Shown here: positions 1-4,696 of the stretch, piece after piece
Numbering within the stretch: position 1 is the stretch's first letter
Layout: every line of letters begins with the position of its first letter
Assembly (NCBI GenBank): GCA_910579485.1
Contig: CAJTVO010000021.1
Location: 1-5,707, forward strand
Reading direction: 5' to 3'
Origin: an uncultured Oscillospiraceae bacterium
GTDB lineage: Bacteria > Bacillota > Clostridia > Oscillospirales > Oscillospiraceae
Length of the DNA stretch: 5,707 bases
Made by a program: the position numbers and the translations under genes
Notes under the pieces: model-generated
What the model was told of the DNA's origin: nothing
The model's database searches: none
What the model saw: only the letters and a program-made list of their open reading frames with translations

Positions 1-29
1 ATCAGGAACGGCGCGCCGCTTTCTTTGTC
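1..29. other. Downstream flank of the PadR operon, cut by window edge
   Basis: These bases follow the stop codon of the 63-residue membrane protein gene. They hold a perfect 10-bp palindrome, CGGCGCGCCG at 9-18. No start codon for a further minus-strand gene is visible before the edge, and no T-run follows the palindrome, so whether the operon ends here cannot be decided. Confidence 0.4.
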
Positions 30-221
30 TCACGACCGCCTTTTCATCGCCAGCCGGAACGTTGTGAACACGAACACCGGCAGCGTTATCAGAAGCACGA
101 CGCCCAGGGTACGCACCACCGCGTCCGGCGCGCCGGCCCACAGCAGACGGGTCAGGCCCATCAGCACAGCCGCCGCGGCCAGGACGGTCAGGCAGGCCGC
201 CCAGATATGTTTTTCCTTCAT
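30..221 (-). CDS. Small two-helix membrane protein (63 aa), last visible gene of the PadR operon
   Basis: I do not recognise a named family. The product is 63 residues: a short charged start (MKEKH), a hydrophobic helix at about residues 7-28, a short polar turn around GAPDA, a second hydrophobic helix at about 36-54, and a basic tail ending KRRS. This predicts a hairpin in the membrane with the basic tail probably cytoplasmic. The ATG at 221 was chosen because GGAGGAGG lies about 9 bases upstream, overlapping the end of the DUF2812 gene. The reading frame stays open upstream to 524, but that part overlaps the DUF2812 gene and reads as its frame shadow. The gap to the DUF2812 stop is only 20 bases, so the two genes are surely cotranscribed. 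A role as accessory subunit of the DUF2812 membrane protein is an inference from position only. Confidence 0.75.
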   Translation of the reverse strand: MKEKHIWAACLTVLAAAAVLMGLTRLLWAGAPDAVVRTLGVVLLITLPVFVFTTFRLAMKRRS

Positions 222-241
222 CGTATCGTACTTCCTCCTCC

Positions 242-769
242 CTACCGGCTCTGCCGTTCCAGCTCGCGTATTCGCCAGGAGCATCGCCAGACAGCACGCA
301 GCATGACGGTGAGGATCACAATGTAGGTCCCCACAAGCCCTCTGGAAAATATATCCTCCGGATACTGGAACAGCAGGACCCATGCGTTGAAGGAACACAG
401 GAAGATCATCATAAAGGCCCAGAGGAACATCCGCCGTATCCGGCGGTACAGGGCTATTCTGGATTCCGCGTCGGTATAGACCTCGAAGGGGCCGTCCCCG
501 GCCCGCTTGCGGAGGTACACCCACCGCCCCCAGCGCTGGAGGACCTCCACGCCCATCTCGTCCATGAAGATAACGTATCCCTCGTAGTCCTCGGCCAGGA
601 GCCCCTTCCCCGGCAGGAGGTCGATTTGGTAGATGTACTCCCCCGGCTGGCAGGGGACGAAGGTGACCACCCCCAGCCAGAACTTGGTCATGGCCCAGCC
701 CTGCCGGGCGTATTCGTTGAGCCAGTCCTGTTCCTCATCCTTGTCATAGGTAAACTTCCAGCGGATCAT
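242..769 (-). CDS. DUF2812 domain membrane protein, PadR partner
   Basis: The 175-residue product matches the DUF2812 family as I know it. The N-terminal soluble part (about 1-105) is rich in aromatic residues, with the hallmark WLNEYARQGW at 17-26 followed by a VPCQPGEYIYQIDLL stretch at 38-52. Two hydrophobic segments follow at about 113-134 and 144-162, then a basic, amphipathic tail. In Clostridia and Bacilli DUF2812 genes very commonly sit directly behind a padR gene. Here the ATG overlaps the padR stop by 4 bases (ATGA), so translational coupling is likely. The biochemical function of the family is not established to my knowledge. The arrangement suggests a membrane-anchored cytoplasmic domain acting with, or controlled by, the PadR repressor. 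No truncation or frameshift is seen. Confidence 0.87.
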   Translation of the reverse strand: MIRWKFTYDKDEEQDWLNEYARQGWAMTKFWLGVVTFVPCQPGEYIYQIDLLPGKGLLAEDYEGYVIFMDEMGVEVLQRWGRWVYLRKRAGDGPFEVYTDAESRIALYRRIRRMFLWAFMMIFLCSFNAWVLLFQYPEDIFSRGLVGTYIVILTVMLRAVWRCSWRIRELERQSR

Positions 770-1086
770 GTCTCATCCTCCATTTTCTCCCCGTTGCGCA
801 CCAGCTCCCGCAGACGGGCCATTTCAGCGTCGAAGGCCGACCGCCCGGCGGGGGTGATGACATACTCCTTCTTCTTCCGGGAGCCCAGCTCCGCACTGTA
901 GAGGACGATCCATCCCCGCTCCAGCAGGGTGTTGATGGCCCCGTACAGGGTCCCGGGCCCCAGGGTGACCCGTCCGCCGGTCATCTCCTCCACCTCCAGG
1001 ATGATGCCGTAGCCATGGACCGGCCTGCGGACCGCCAGCAGGATGTAGAAGAGGGCCTCGGTCAGCGGTTGATTCTTATTCTCCAC
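766..1086 (-). CDS. PadR family transcriptional repressor
   Basis: A 106-residue PadR-type winged-helix regulator of the short subfamily. The N-terminal helix (PLTEALFYILLAV, 7-19) leads into the family signature HGYGI at 24-28. The recognition helix holds GPGTLYGAINTLLERGW at 43-59, followed by the beta-wing with GSRKKKEY at 68-75 and ITPAGR at 77-82. A short C-terminal helix to residue 106 would provide dimer contacts. The start is GTG at 1086, overlapping the upstream 67-residue gene by 11 bases. AGGAAG lies upstream, and no ATG occurs near the family's usual N-terminus (ENKNQPLTEA), so GTG is the best start. PadR proteins of this kind usually repress their own operon. The inverted repeats at 1301-1345 are the candidate binding sites. 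The ligand cannot be told from sequence. Confidence 0.93.
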   Translation of the reverse strand: MENKNQPLTEALFYILLAVRRPVHGYGIILEVEEMTGGRVTLGPGTLYGAINTLLERGWIVLYSAELGSRKKKEYVITPAGRSAFDAEMARLRELVRNGEKMEDET

Positions 1087-1279
1087 GGCGCTTCCACTTC
1101 CTCAGTCTCCGCCAGCCCTCCCCGGGCAGCAGGCCCAAAAGCAGGAACACCATCCCCAGCCCCAGAAGCAGGCCCAGCAGAAAGTCCGGAAAGGCGGGCA
1201 GAAGATCGTTGAGCGCCAGATATACCGCGCCCAGCAGGCCCCCCGCCAGGGCAAATCGTCTCTGTGCCGCTGTTTTCAT
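1076..1279 (-). CDS. Small two-helix membrane protein (67 aa), first gene of the PadR operon
   Basis: Unrecognised. The product has a basic start (MKTAAQRRF), a hydrophobic segment at about 9-25, a short loop with NDLLPAFPD at 24-32, a Leu/Gly-rich segment at about 33-51 (including GLLLGLGM), and a strongly basic tail with RRLRKWKRR at 57-65. It is predicted to be a membrane hairpin with both ends in the cytoplasm. The ATG at 1279 was chosen because AGGAG sits about 10 bases upstream. A longer frame reaches 1354, but its start would lie in the -35 box of the promoter, so it cannot be used. The 3' end overlaps the padR start by 11 bases, which suggests coupled translation. Its place before padR is less common than padR being first. 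Function is unknown; a membrane partner or signal element for the operon is possible. Confidence 0.75.
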   Translation of the reverse strand: MKTAAQRRFALAGGLLGAVYLALNDLLPAFPDFLLGLLLGLGMVFLLLGLLPGEGWRRLRKWKRRGE

Positions 1280-1300
1280 TCCACACACTCCTATCCACCA

Positions 1301-1345
1301 TGATATATCGTCTATCGATGGGTCAAATATATCACAGGTCGATAG
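1301..1345. promoter_or_regulatory. Candidate PadR operator: two overlapping inverted repeats
   Basis: Inverted repeat A has perfect 7-base arms, CTATCGA (1312-1318) and TCGATAG (1339-1345). One arm lies in the promoter spacer and the other just past the expected transcription start. Inverted repeat B has perfect 8-base arms, TGATATAT (1301-1308) and ATATATCA (1327-1334), with an ATCGAT core near its centre; it covers the -10 box and the leader. Both are placed to block RNA polymerase. PadR family operators are typically split palindromes, so one or both should bind the PadR encoded downstream. Which one is the true site is not decidable here. Confidence 0.6.
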
Positions 1346-1354
1346 GTTTGTCAA
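1326..1354 (-). promoter_or_regulatory. Sigma-A promoter of the PadR operon
   Basis: Read on the minus strand, the -35 box is TTGACA (1349-1354), the spacer is exactly 17 bases (1332-1348), and the -10 box is TATATT (1326-1331). The start of transcription should fall near 1319. That gives a short leader of about 40 bases before the 67-residue gene. The consensus-like boxes imply a strong promoter that needs repression, in keeping with the palindromes overlapping it. Confidence 0.85.
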
Positions 1355-1365
1355 GCAGGACGGCG

Positions 1366-1397
1366 AAAAAATCCGGGACGGATCGCTCCGCCCCGGA
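1366..1397 (-). terminator. Intrinsic terminator of the blaI-M56-48aa operon
   Basis: On the minus strand an 11-bp stem, TCCGGGGCGGA (1387-1397) with TCCGTCCCGGA (1372-1382), contains a single G-U pair and closes a GCGA loop, which is a GNRA tetraloop. Six T follow directly (1366-1371). It begins 5 bases after the stop of the 48-codon gene and ends 11 bases before the -35 box of the PadR promoter, cleanly separating the two units. Confidence 0.95.
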
Positions 1398-1402
1398 CCG
1401 TG

Positions 1403-1549
1403 TTACTGCTCAGCACCCCTGATATAGGCATCAAACAGCTTTTTCAGTTCTTCCTGGGTATAGATCTTGTCGGGATCTTCCTCAATGATACGCATCAAGT
1501 CGTAGATCGTTGCCTTTTGGATCAGAACAACTTCTTTCTCGTTGAGCAT
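1403..1549 (-). CDS. Small conserved-looking cytoplasmic protein (48 aa)
   Basis: A 48-residue, highly charged, soluble protein. It begins MLNEKEVVLIQKATIYDLMR and continues with IIEEDPDKIYTQEELKKLFDAY. It is mostly helical by eye, with a DPDKIYTQEEL turn-helix that resembles short helix-turn-helix-like proteins often seen in Clostridia; I cannot name a family. The ATG at 1549 has AGAAGG about 8 bases upstream. The frame is open 36 bases further up (to a TAA) but has no ATG, GTG or TTG there. Support for a real gene comes from protein-like composition and from the strong terminator starting just after its stop codon. It lies 84 bases behind the M56 gene on the same strand, so it is probably the last gene of that operon, perhaps with its own promoter. 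It is more AT-rich than the neighbouring genes. Confidence 0.65.
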   Translation of the reverse strand: MLNEKEVVLIQKATIYDLMRIIEEDPDKIYTQEELKKLFDAYIRGAEQ

Positions 1550-1608
1550 AGCGTTGACCTTCTTTCGCTTGATACGATCACCTTACCATAAATTCAGTTT
1601 GTTTACAA

Positions 1609-1627
1609 TCCCTGCAGGGAAATTATA
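1609..1627 (-). promoter_or_regulatory. Possible internal promoter with a start-site palindrome before the 48-aa gene
   Basis: In the 84-base gap between the M56 gene and the 48-codon gene there is a perfect -10 hexamer, TATAAT (1622-1627 on the minus strand). A perfect 12-bp palindrome, TCCCTGCAGGGA (1609-1620), is centred where transcription would begin. The matching -35 position (1645-1650, TTATTC) is poor, so the promoter is only tentative. The palindrome could be an operator or a chance site; its hairpin is too weak to act as a terminator. Confidence 0.3.
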
Positions 1628-1633
1628 TCTGTT

Positions 1634-4204
1634 TCAGCTCCAATGAATAACGCCTGCTTTTTCAATATTCGCTACAGAACGTCCATCCGGCGTCTCATAC
1701 TCACTATTTGTGAAATGGATTTGGTCTACGGTGATATCATGGTCTGTTTCGTTGGAAAGAAACGCCCAGTACACACCAGCCTTGTCAAGCGTGATCTTTT
1801 CACGGACATGTTCGCCTTCGGTTTTTACCGTTTTTGTGAACTGGCCCAAATCGGTGATGCCCAGTGTGATCTCATCATCGCAGTAGATCGAAGCGACCAG
1901 GTATGAGGCGTCCTCCGCCGTTTTGATCTGAACGGGAAGGTACAAAGTCTCATGCGCGGGGATCACGGTATTCGGCTGCCCGAACATGCTGTTCTTGTCG
2001 CAGGAGAAAAATTGAGACACGTCCAGATTCTCCTTGGCAACGCTCAACCCGGTCAGCTTCCCGTCCTGGTCATACTGCGCGGTCACCGTCAGTCCTGTTT
2101 CCGCGTAGGGGTCCTCATAGCTGAACGCGCCGCCGTCGGGCTTCTGATCCGCGAAGGAGCGCACAGGCTGGCCGTTGAGGGTCAGCGCCCCCATGCCGCT
2201 CTCCCGGGGATGATAGGTCAGGCCGTAGTCCGCGTACCGGGCAAAGATCTCCTCGAAGGTCTTGCCTCCCCTGCCGCCGCTCCCCTCGGCATAAACTGTC
2301 TGGGTGCCTGCGACAGGCTCCGCGCCGTTCTGGTCCTGAATGGGAGAAATGTCATCGGTATAGGCTGCCTGGGGCCCGGAAAATGTTGCGGCCTCGATCA
2401 AATTCTGGTCAAATCCCCGGTCTCCCTCCGCCGCTACGCCGATAAGGTCTCCCATGGTGTCATAGGAACCGTCCGGGTTGTAGATGATGGAGCGCAGGGT
2501 GTGGACGTCTACCGTGCCCTCCTTGTTGGTGTAGACATACTGGACAGAGTACCCGTCGTTCCCTACCGGCGCGCCGTCCACGAAGTGACGGATCAGCTGG
2601 CCGTTGTAGGTCATCAGATTAGCATTGCCGCCGATACCGAAGGCCTTCAGTTCCTCCGCCAGGGCCGCCTCGTCCAGCTCCTTGGGCGCGGTGAGGGTGC
2701 CCTTGCCCTCTTCAAAGGTGGACGCAATCATATAGCCGTCAGACCCGAGGGCTACATCCTCCACCTCTCTGCCGTTCTTATCAATGATGGTTTTGGAGTG
2801 CAGTGCGCCGTTCTTGATGTCCTCCAGAATGCTCTCATACAGGGCGATGGTCTCGTCCACCTTCTTCTGGTCCCAGGTGAACCAGCCGTCCGTGCCGTTG
2901 TAGCCCTGCTCGCCGATCATGCTTTGCAGGACCGCCTTCTCCTCCTCCAGCCAGACCTTGTAGTCCTCGTAGGTCCACCATTCCACCTGCCAGTCGTCGC
3001 CCCAGCTGCCGTACTCGGCATGGTAGCGCTCCTCGCTCATCCAGCTCTGACCGTTATCCACGGAGTACAGCTTCTCGCCGTTCTCTCCGCCCTTGGACAT
3101 GATGGACACGCCGTTGTCCTCCACTATTCCAAGATGGTCATAGACATAGCCGGTCTCCGGCGCGTTCTGATGCTGGTCCTCCCTGTCCTCCGGCGCGGCG
3201 GAGGCGAAAACGGTAGTGGTGACGCACATCACCACCAGCACCGCCACAAGAGCGGTGAACGAAATATGCTTGCGTTTCATGATCGCTTTGATCCTTTCCT
3301 CCAGCGCGTGACCGCTGAAATGACTGCCGGAGGGGCTCCAGTGGCCCCGCCGCTCCTCCAGTCCCAACAGAGCCAGGGCGTACCGCTCCCGGTCCGCTCC
3401 GTTCCGCAGCACCGCCTCGTCGCAGGCCAGCTCGATGTCCCGGTTGGACAGGGCATACATGACCCACACAAGGGGGTTGAACCAGTGGATGCACAGCACG
3501 GCGGCCAGAAAGACCTTCCGCAGCGCGTCAAAACGCCGGATATGAGTGTGTTCATGGGCCAGGACGCAGGACAGGGTCTCCCTGTCCTCCCAGTCCATCC
3601 TCGCGGGCAGCAAAATCACGGGATACAATACGCCGTAAGTCAGCGGCGCGGCGATCCGGTCGCTGATCCGGGCCTGCACCGGACGGCGCAGGGGATGGTC
3701 CGCCAGCCAGTCCAGGATAAATCCATCCCGGCAGGGCAGCGAGGCGTTGTAGACCCGGCGGCTGCGCAGATGACTCCAGAGGAATCCTCCAGCCAGCAGC
3801 AGGGCGACGCCCAGCCACAGCGCGCACAGGATCGTCCACCAGTCCGGGGACGCCGGGGCCTGGGTGGTCTCGATGCAGGAAGCGGAACCCTCCAGCAGGT
3901 ACACCTGAGATATCCACTCCCTCTGCGGCACGATCCCGATATCCGTCACAACAGCATCCAGCGCCTGGAGCTCCCGGAAGACGGCGGTCTCCTCTGCCGG
4001 TCCCGGCATCCAGCGCCGGACACTCACCGGCGAGGGCAGCGCCCCCAGCACCAGCAGACGGACCAGCACCAGGTCCCACAACAGGCAGAAGGCCTTTCTA
4101 GGCGTCCGGTCCTGGAACCAGGCGCGGAGGGTCAGCACCGCAAGGATCATCACTCCGGCGGACAGGGACGCCTCCCCCGCCGCTTTCAGTACATTCTCCA
4201 TCAT
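1634..4204 (-). CDS. BlaR1-like M56 family membrane metalloprotease with a non-penicillin-binding exterior domain
   Basis: The 856-residue product is an M56 peptidase, the family of BlaR1 and MecR1 that releases BlaI-type repressors by proteolysis. Hydrophobic segments lie at about 14-29, 38-55 and 123-142. The cytoplasmic protease domain follows, with the zinc motif HEHTH at 217-221, the family stretch HWFNPLVW at 240-247, and the third-ligand region NRDIELACDEAVL at 254-266. ERIKAIM (303-309) precedes a last membrane helix at about 314-334. Residues 335-856 should be outside the cell. This part contains a Trp-rich region (about 380-470), two related repeats (about 514-576 and 647-722), and a beta-rich-looking end (723-856). 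The transpeptidase-like sensor of BlaR1, with SxxK, SxN and KTG motifs, is not visible, so the signal is probably not a beta-lactam bound covalently. The ATG at 4204 overlaps the blaI stop (ATGA) and has GGAGG 7 bases upstream. The frame runs open to 4417 but overlaps blaI there. At 856 residues it is longer than BlaR1 (about 600). Confidence 0.9.
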   Translation of the reverse strand: MMENVLKAAGEASLSAGVMILAVLTLRAWFQDRTPRKAFCLLWDLVLVRLLVLGALPSPVSVRRWMPGPAEETAVFRELQALDAVVTDIGIVPQREWISQVYLLEGSASCIETTQAPASPDWWTILCALWLGVALLLAGGFLWSHLRSRRVYNASLPCRDGFILDWLADHPLRRPVQARISDRIAAPLTYGVLYPVILLPARMDWEDRETLSCVLAHEHTHIRRFDALRKVFLAAVLCIHWFNPLVWVMYALSNRDIELACDEAVLRNGADRERYALALLGLEERRGHWSPSGSHFSGHALEERIKAIMKRKHISFTALVAVLVVMCVTTTVFASAAPEDREDQHQNAPETGYVYDHLGIVEDNGVSIMSKGGENGEKLYSVDNGQSWMSEERYHAEYGSWGDDWQVEWWTYEDYKVWLEEEKAVLQSMIGEQGYNGTDGWFTWDQKKVDETIALYESILEDIKNGALHSKTIIDKNGREVEDVALGSDGYMIASTFEEGKGTLTAPKELDEAALAEELKAFGIGGNANLMTYNGQLIRHFVDGAPVGNDGYSVQYVYTNKEGTVDVHTLRSIIYNPDGSYDTMGDLIGVAAEGDRGFDQNLIEAATFSGPQAAYTDDISPIQDQNGAEPVAGTQTVYAEGSGGRGGKTFEEIFARYADYGLTYHPRESGMGALTLNGQPVRSFADQKPDGGAFSYEDPYAETGLTVTAQYDQDGKLTGLSVAKENLDVSQFFSCDKNSMFGQPNTVIPAHETLYLPVQIKTAEDASYLVASIYCDDEITLGITDLGQFTKTVKTEGEHVREKITLDKAGVYWAFLSNETDHDITVDQIHFTNSEYETPDGRSVANIEKAGVIHWS
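2039..2665 (-). repeat. Diverged internal duplication in the exterior part of the M56 protein
   Basis: Two related units are encoded at 2477-2665 (residues 514-576) and 2039-2266 (residues 647-722). Both begin with a short acidic helix (AALAEELKAFGI and KTFEEIFARYADYGL), then a hairpin with NGQLIRHFVDG or NGQPVRSFADQ, a glycine-rich turn, a Tyr/Val strand pair and a final strand after an acidic, glycine-containing turn. Between them lies a linker with low-complexity stretches such as GSGGRGG. The match is weak at residue level but keeps the same order of elements, so I read it as an old domain duplication. Confidence 0.5.
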
Positions 4205-4560
4205 TTCAGTTCCTCCACCAGACGCCGCAGCCGGGCGATCTCCTCGCCGGAGAGAGCCCTGCCATCCAGCAGGGACGCCACCAGCCGGTCGGCGGAGCCG
4301 CCGTACATCCGGTCGATGAGCCCCCGGGTCTCCCGCTGCCTGACCTCCTCCCGGCTCACCAGGGCCCGGCACAGGAAGCCCGGGTCCGTCCGCTCCACCA
4401 GGCCCTTCTCCACGCACTTTTTCAGCACGGTATAGGTGGTGGTCTTGCTCCAGCCCACCAGCTCCGCGGCCCGGAGGGCCACGTCCTTGGCGGATACTTC
4501 CCCGCCCTCCCAGAGGATCTCCAGGATCTTCAGCTCACTGTCAAATATCTTGCATTCCAT
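4201..4560 (-). CDS. BlaI/MecI family transcriptional repressor
   Basis: A 119-residue winged-helix repressor close to the usual BlaI length (about 126). Helix 1 holds FDSELKILEILWEGGEVSAKDV (6-27). The recognition helix is in GWSKTTTYTVLKKCVEKGLVER (36-57), and the wing is DPGFLCRALVSREE (59-72). The C-terminal dimer domain keeps the YGG signature (86-88), followed by LVASLL (93-98) and EEIARLRRLVEEL. By alignment from memory with S. aureus BlaI, the bond cut during induction (Asn101-Phe102 there) would correspond to Ser96-Leu97 here, so the scissile pair differs. The ATG at 4560 has AAAGGAG 8 bases upstream. The gene is first in its operon, overlaps the M56 gene by 4 bases, and sits behind a promoter covered by two palindromes, so autorepression is expected. 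The targets beyond its own operon are unknown. Confidence 0.94.
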   Translation of the reverse strand: MECKIFDSELKILEILWEGGEVSAKDVALRAAELVGWSKTTTYTVLKKCVEKGLVERTDPGFLCRALVSREEVRQRETRGLIDRMYGGSADRLVASLLDGRALSGEEIARLRRLVEELK

Positions 4561-4582
4561 ATCTGCCGCTCCTTTGCATGTA

Positions 4583-4598
4583 TTCTATCGCGATAGAA
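4583..4598. promoter_or_regulatory. BlaI operator 1 (perfect 16-bp palindrome)
   Basis: TTCTATCGCGATAGAA is a perfect palindrome placed directly after the expected transcription start (near 4599) of the blaI operon. Its half-site TTCTATCG recurs in operator 2. The core differs from the classic staphylococcal TACA/TGTA bla and mec operators, so this repressor likely reads its own sequence. Confidence 0.8.
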
Positions 4599-4605
4599 CA
4601 TCGTT

Positions 4606-4634
4606 ATTCTACTCCGATAGAACCGCTTTGTCAA
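4606..4634 (-). promoter_or_regulatory. Sigma-A promoter of the blaI-M56 operon
   Basis: Read on the minus strand, the -35 box is TTGACA (4629-4634), the spacer is 17 bases (4612-4628), and the -10 box is TAGAAT (4606-4611). The -10 box is embedded in operator 2, and operator 1 follows at the start site, so a bound repressor would exclude polymerase. The leader before the blaI ATG is about 39 bases. Confidence 0.88.
4607..4622. promoter_or_regulatory. BlaI operator 2 (imperfect 16-bp palindrome)
   Basis: On the plus strand TTCTACTCCGATAGAA, with outer arms TTCTA and TAGAA intact and one full half-site CGATAGAA identical to operator 1. It covers most of the -10 box and part of the spacer. Its centre is 24 bp from that of operator 1, a little over two helical turns, which would suit two repressor dimers on nearly the same face. 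Confidence 0.75.
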
Positions 4635-4644
4635 GGGGGTTTAC

Positions 4645-4679
4645 AAAAAATTAACAGGAGCCATTTCAGACGGCTCCTG
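4645..4679 (-). terminator. Intrinsic terminator after the exonuclease gene
   Basis: On the minus strand CAGGAGCC (4672-4679) pairs perfectly with GGCTCCTG (4655-4662). One G-U and one U-A pair can extend the stem to 10 bp around a five-base loop. TTAATTTTTT follows (4645-4654). It starts 17 bases after the exonuclease stop codon and ends 10 bases before the -35 box of the blaI promoter. Confidence 0.92.
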
Positions 4680-4696
4680 CGGGTTCACGTATTGAC

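Noticed and set aside
9..18. GC palindrome as an operon terminator
   Set aside because: It lacks a loop and a visible T-run, and the window ends before any further evidence.
222..524. Longer N-terminus for the 63-aa membrane protein
   Set aside because: It would overlap most of the 3' half of the DUF2812 gene and has shadow-like composition; GGAGGAGG points to the ATG at 221.
1280..1354. Longer N-terminus for the 67-aa membrane protein
   Set aside because: The extended start lies within the -35 box of the consensus promoter, upstream of any transcript, and the ATG at 1279 has a good ribosome site.
1400..1591. Plus-strand open frame of 63 codons over the 48-aa gene
   Set aside because: The terminator and ribosome site favour the minus-strand gene. 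The plus frame starts inside the gene's 3' end and shows no clear ribosome site.
4205..4417. 71-residue N-terminal extension of the M56 protein
   Set aside because: It overlaps the blaI gene fully and is a Gly/Pro/Arg-rich frame shadow. The ATGA junction with GGAGG marks the true start at 4204.
1952..4435. Very long plus-strand open frame (827 codons) opposite the M56 gene
   Set aside because: It is antisense to a clear M56 gene and has no recognisable domain. Its His/Gln/Arg-rich, low-structure composition is typical of a shadow frame in GC-rich DNA.
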